7,090 nucleotides of DNA from contig JAHHTS010000108.1 in NCBI GenBank assembly GCA_020024475.1, positions 1 through 7,090 of the forward strand, given 5' to 3'. Below are positions 6,561-7,090 of the stretch, piece by piece. Both the position numbers and the translations under genes were made by a program. The notes below the pieces were generated by a model that did not search any database, was not told where the DNA came from, and worked only from the letters and a program-made list of their open reading frames with translations. The stretch comes from Oscillospiraceae bacterium (GTDB taxonomy: Bacteria; Bacillota; Clostridia; Oscillospirales; Ruminococcaceae). Positions within the stretch are counted from its first letter, which is position 1, and every line of letters starts with the position of its first letter.

Positions 6561-6640
6561 ATTATGTTATAATTAAATAGTGGAAAATTAAGATATTAAG
6601 TGGAAAGAGAAAAGAGACGTCAGAGTAACTGAAATTTGAT
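6561..6640 (+). promoter_or_regulatory. CRISPR leader with leader-anchoring sequence
   Basis: This 80-base AT-rich, gene-free stretch lies between csn2 and the first repeat. Its last seven bases, ATTTGAT (6634-6640), match six of seven bases of the ATTTGAG motif known at the leader end of a class of type II-A arrays, which directs Cas1-Cas2 to the first repeat. It also holds AGTGGAAA twice (6579-6586 and 6599-6606), exactly 20 bp apart, and a small TCAG/CTGA stem (6620-6632). New spacers would be inserted at 6640/6641. Confidence 0.8.
6565..6573 (+). promoter_or_regulatory. Extended -10 promoter for the CRISPR array
   Basis: TGTTATAAT (6565-6573) is a perfect extended -10 element (TG, one base, TATAAT). 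No good -35 box is seen; the corresponding region is a T-rich run in the end of csn2, which an extended -10 promoter can tolerate. Transcription would begin near 6580, about 60 bases before the first repeat. Confidence 0.7.
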
Positions 6641-7090
6641 ATTTTAGTACCTAAACAAATTACGTGACTGTAAAACTAATGGGTATATCACAATAAATGC
6701 AGTAAGATTTTAGTACCTAAACAAATTACGTGACTGTAAAACTTCATTCATAAGTTGGGAAGGTACATATAAATTTTAGTACCTAAACAAATTACGTGAC
6801 TGTAAAACGAAAAAAATTGGAAATGAAACAGGATCAGAATTTTAGTACCTAAACAAATTACGTGACTGTAAAACCTTTGAGTTGTTTGATTGAACACCTG
6901 TAAATTTTAGTACCTAAACAAATTACGTGACTGTAAAACCTCGTGAACTTGTTCAAAAAATATACGACAATTTTAGTACCTAAACAAATTACGTGACTGT
7001 AAAACTGACGGTGAGGTTCAGCCGTACCTTGGTGGATTTTAGTACCTAAACAAATTACGTGACTGTAAAACTTTCAAACATCTTTTGAGG
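6641..7090 (+). CRISPR. Type II-A CRISPR array, 7 repeats visible, continues past the window
   Basis: Seven identical 36-bp repeats start at 6641, 6707, 6773, 6839, 6904, 6970 and 7036. Each begins ATTTTAGTAC and ends GTGACTGTAAAAC. Six complete spacers lie between them (6677-6706, 6743-6772, 6809-6838, 6875-6903, 6940-6969, 7006-7035). All are 30 bases except the fourth, which is 29. A seventh spacer is cut after 19 bases at the window end. No repeat is degenerate, so this is the young, leader-proximal end. Complementarity to the tracrRNA at 4251-4286 proves that this array belongs to this cas operon and that crRNAs are read from the + strand. I saw no spacer matching another part of the window. 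Confidence 0.99.

Overview
The window is AT-rich with short intergenic gaps, strong Shine-Dalgarno sites and a Streptococcus thermophilus CRISPR1-like cas set. This points to a low-GC Bacillota chromosome, most plausibly a Clostridia/Lachnospiraceae-type or related gut or animal-associated firmicute. No marker in the window fixes the genus.

Layout, left to right, all on the + strand. (1) 1-444: the C-terminal part of a zeta-toxin-family P-loop kinase gene, cut by the window edge and closed by a strong intrinsic terminator (501-529). (2) 530-881: a 350-base non-coding stretch holding a probable cas9 promoter (701-730) overlapped by a 9-bp inverted repeat, then a 5' leader with a GAAA-tetraloop hairpin and a possible 15-codon upstream ORF. 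(3) 882-4196: cas9, a compact St1Cas9-like effector of 1104 aa. (4) 4205-4334: a complete tracrRNA transcription unit (promoter, anti-repeat, nexus, terminator) between cas9 and cas1. (5) 4350-6560: cas1, cas2 and a long csn2, translationally overlapping. (6) 6561-6640: the leader with an extended -10 promoter. (7) 6641-7090: a CRISPR array of seven identical 36-bp repeats that runs off the right edge.

Together these form a complete, apparently intact type II-A CRISPR-Cas locus. Cas1-Cas2, with the Csn2 ring and Cas9-tracrRNA, would acquire new spacers at the leader end. The array transcript pairs with the tracrRNA (33 of 36 repeat positions are complementary) for RNase III processing and loading onto Cas9, whose RuvC and HNH catalytic residues are all present. 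The architecture (tracrRNA between cas9 and cas1, ~1100-aa Cas9, ~330-aa Csn2) matches the known S. thermophilus CRISPR1 subgroup, so this is not a new system type.

The points worth following up are local. The Cas9 PAM-interacting tail is diverged and shortened. The tracrRNA terminator sits directly against the cas1 ribosome binding site. The cas9 control region may be regulated. The leader carries phased direct repeats.
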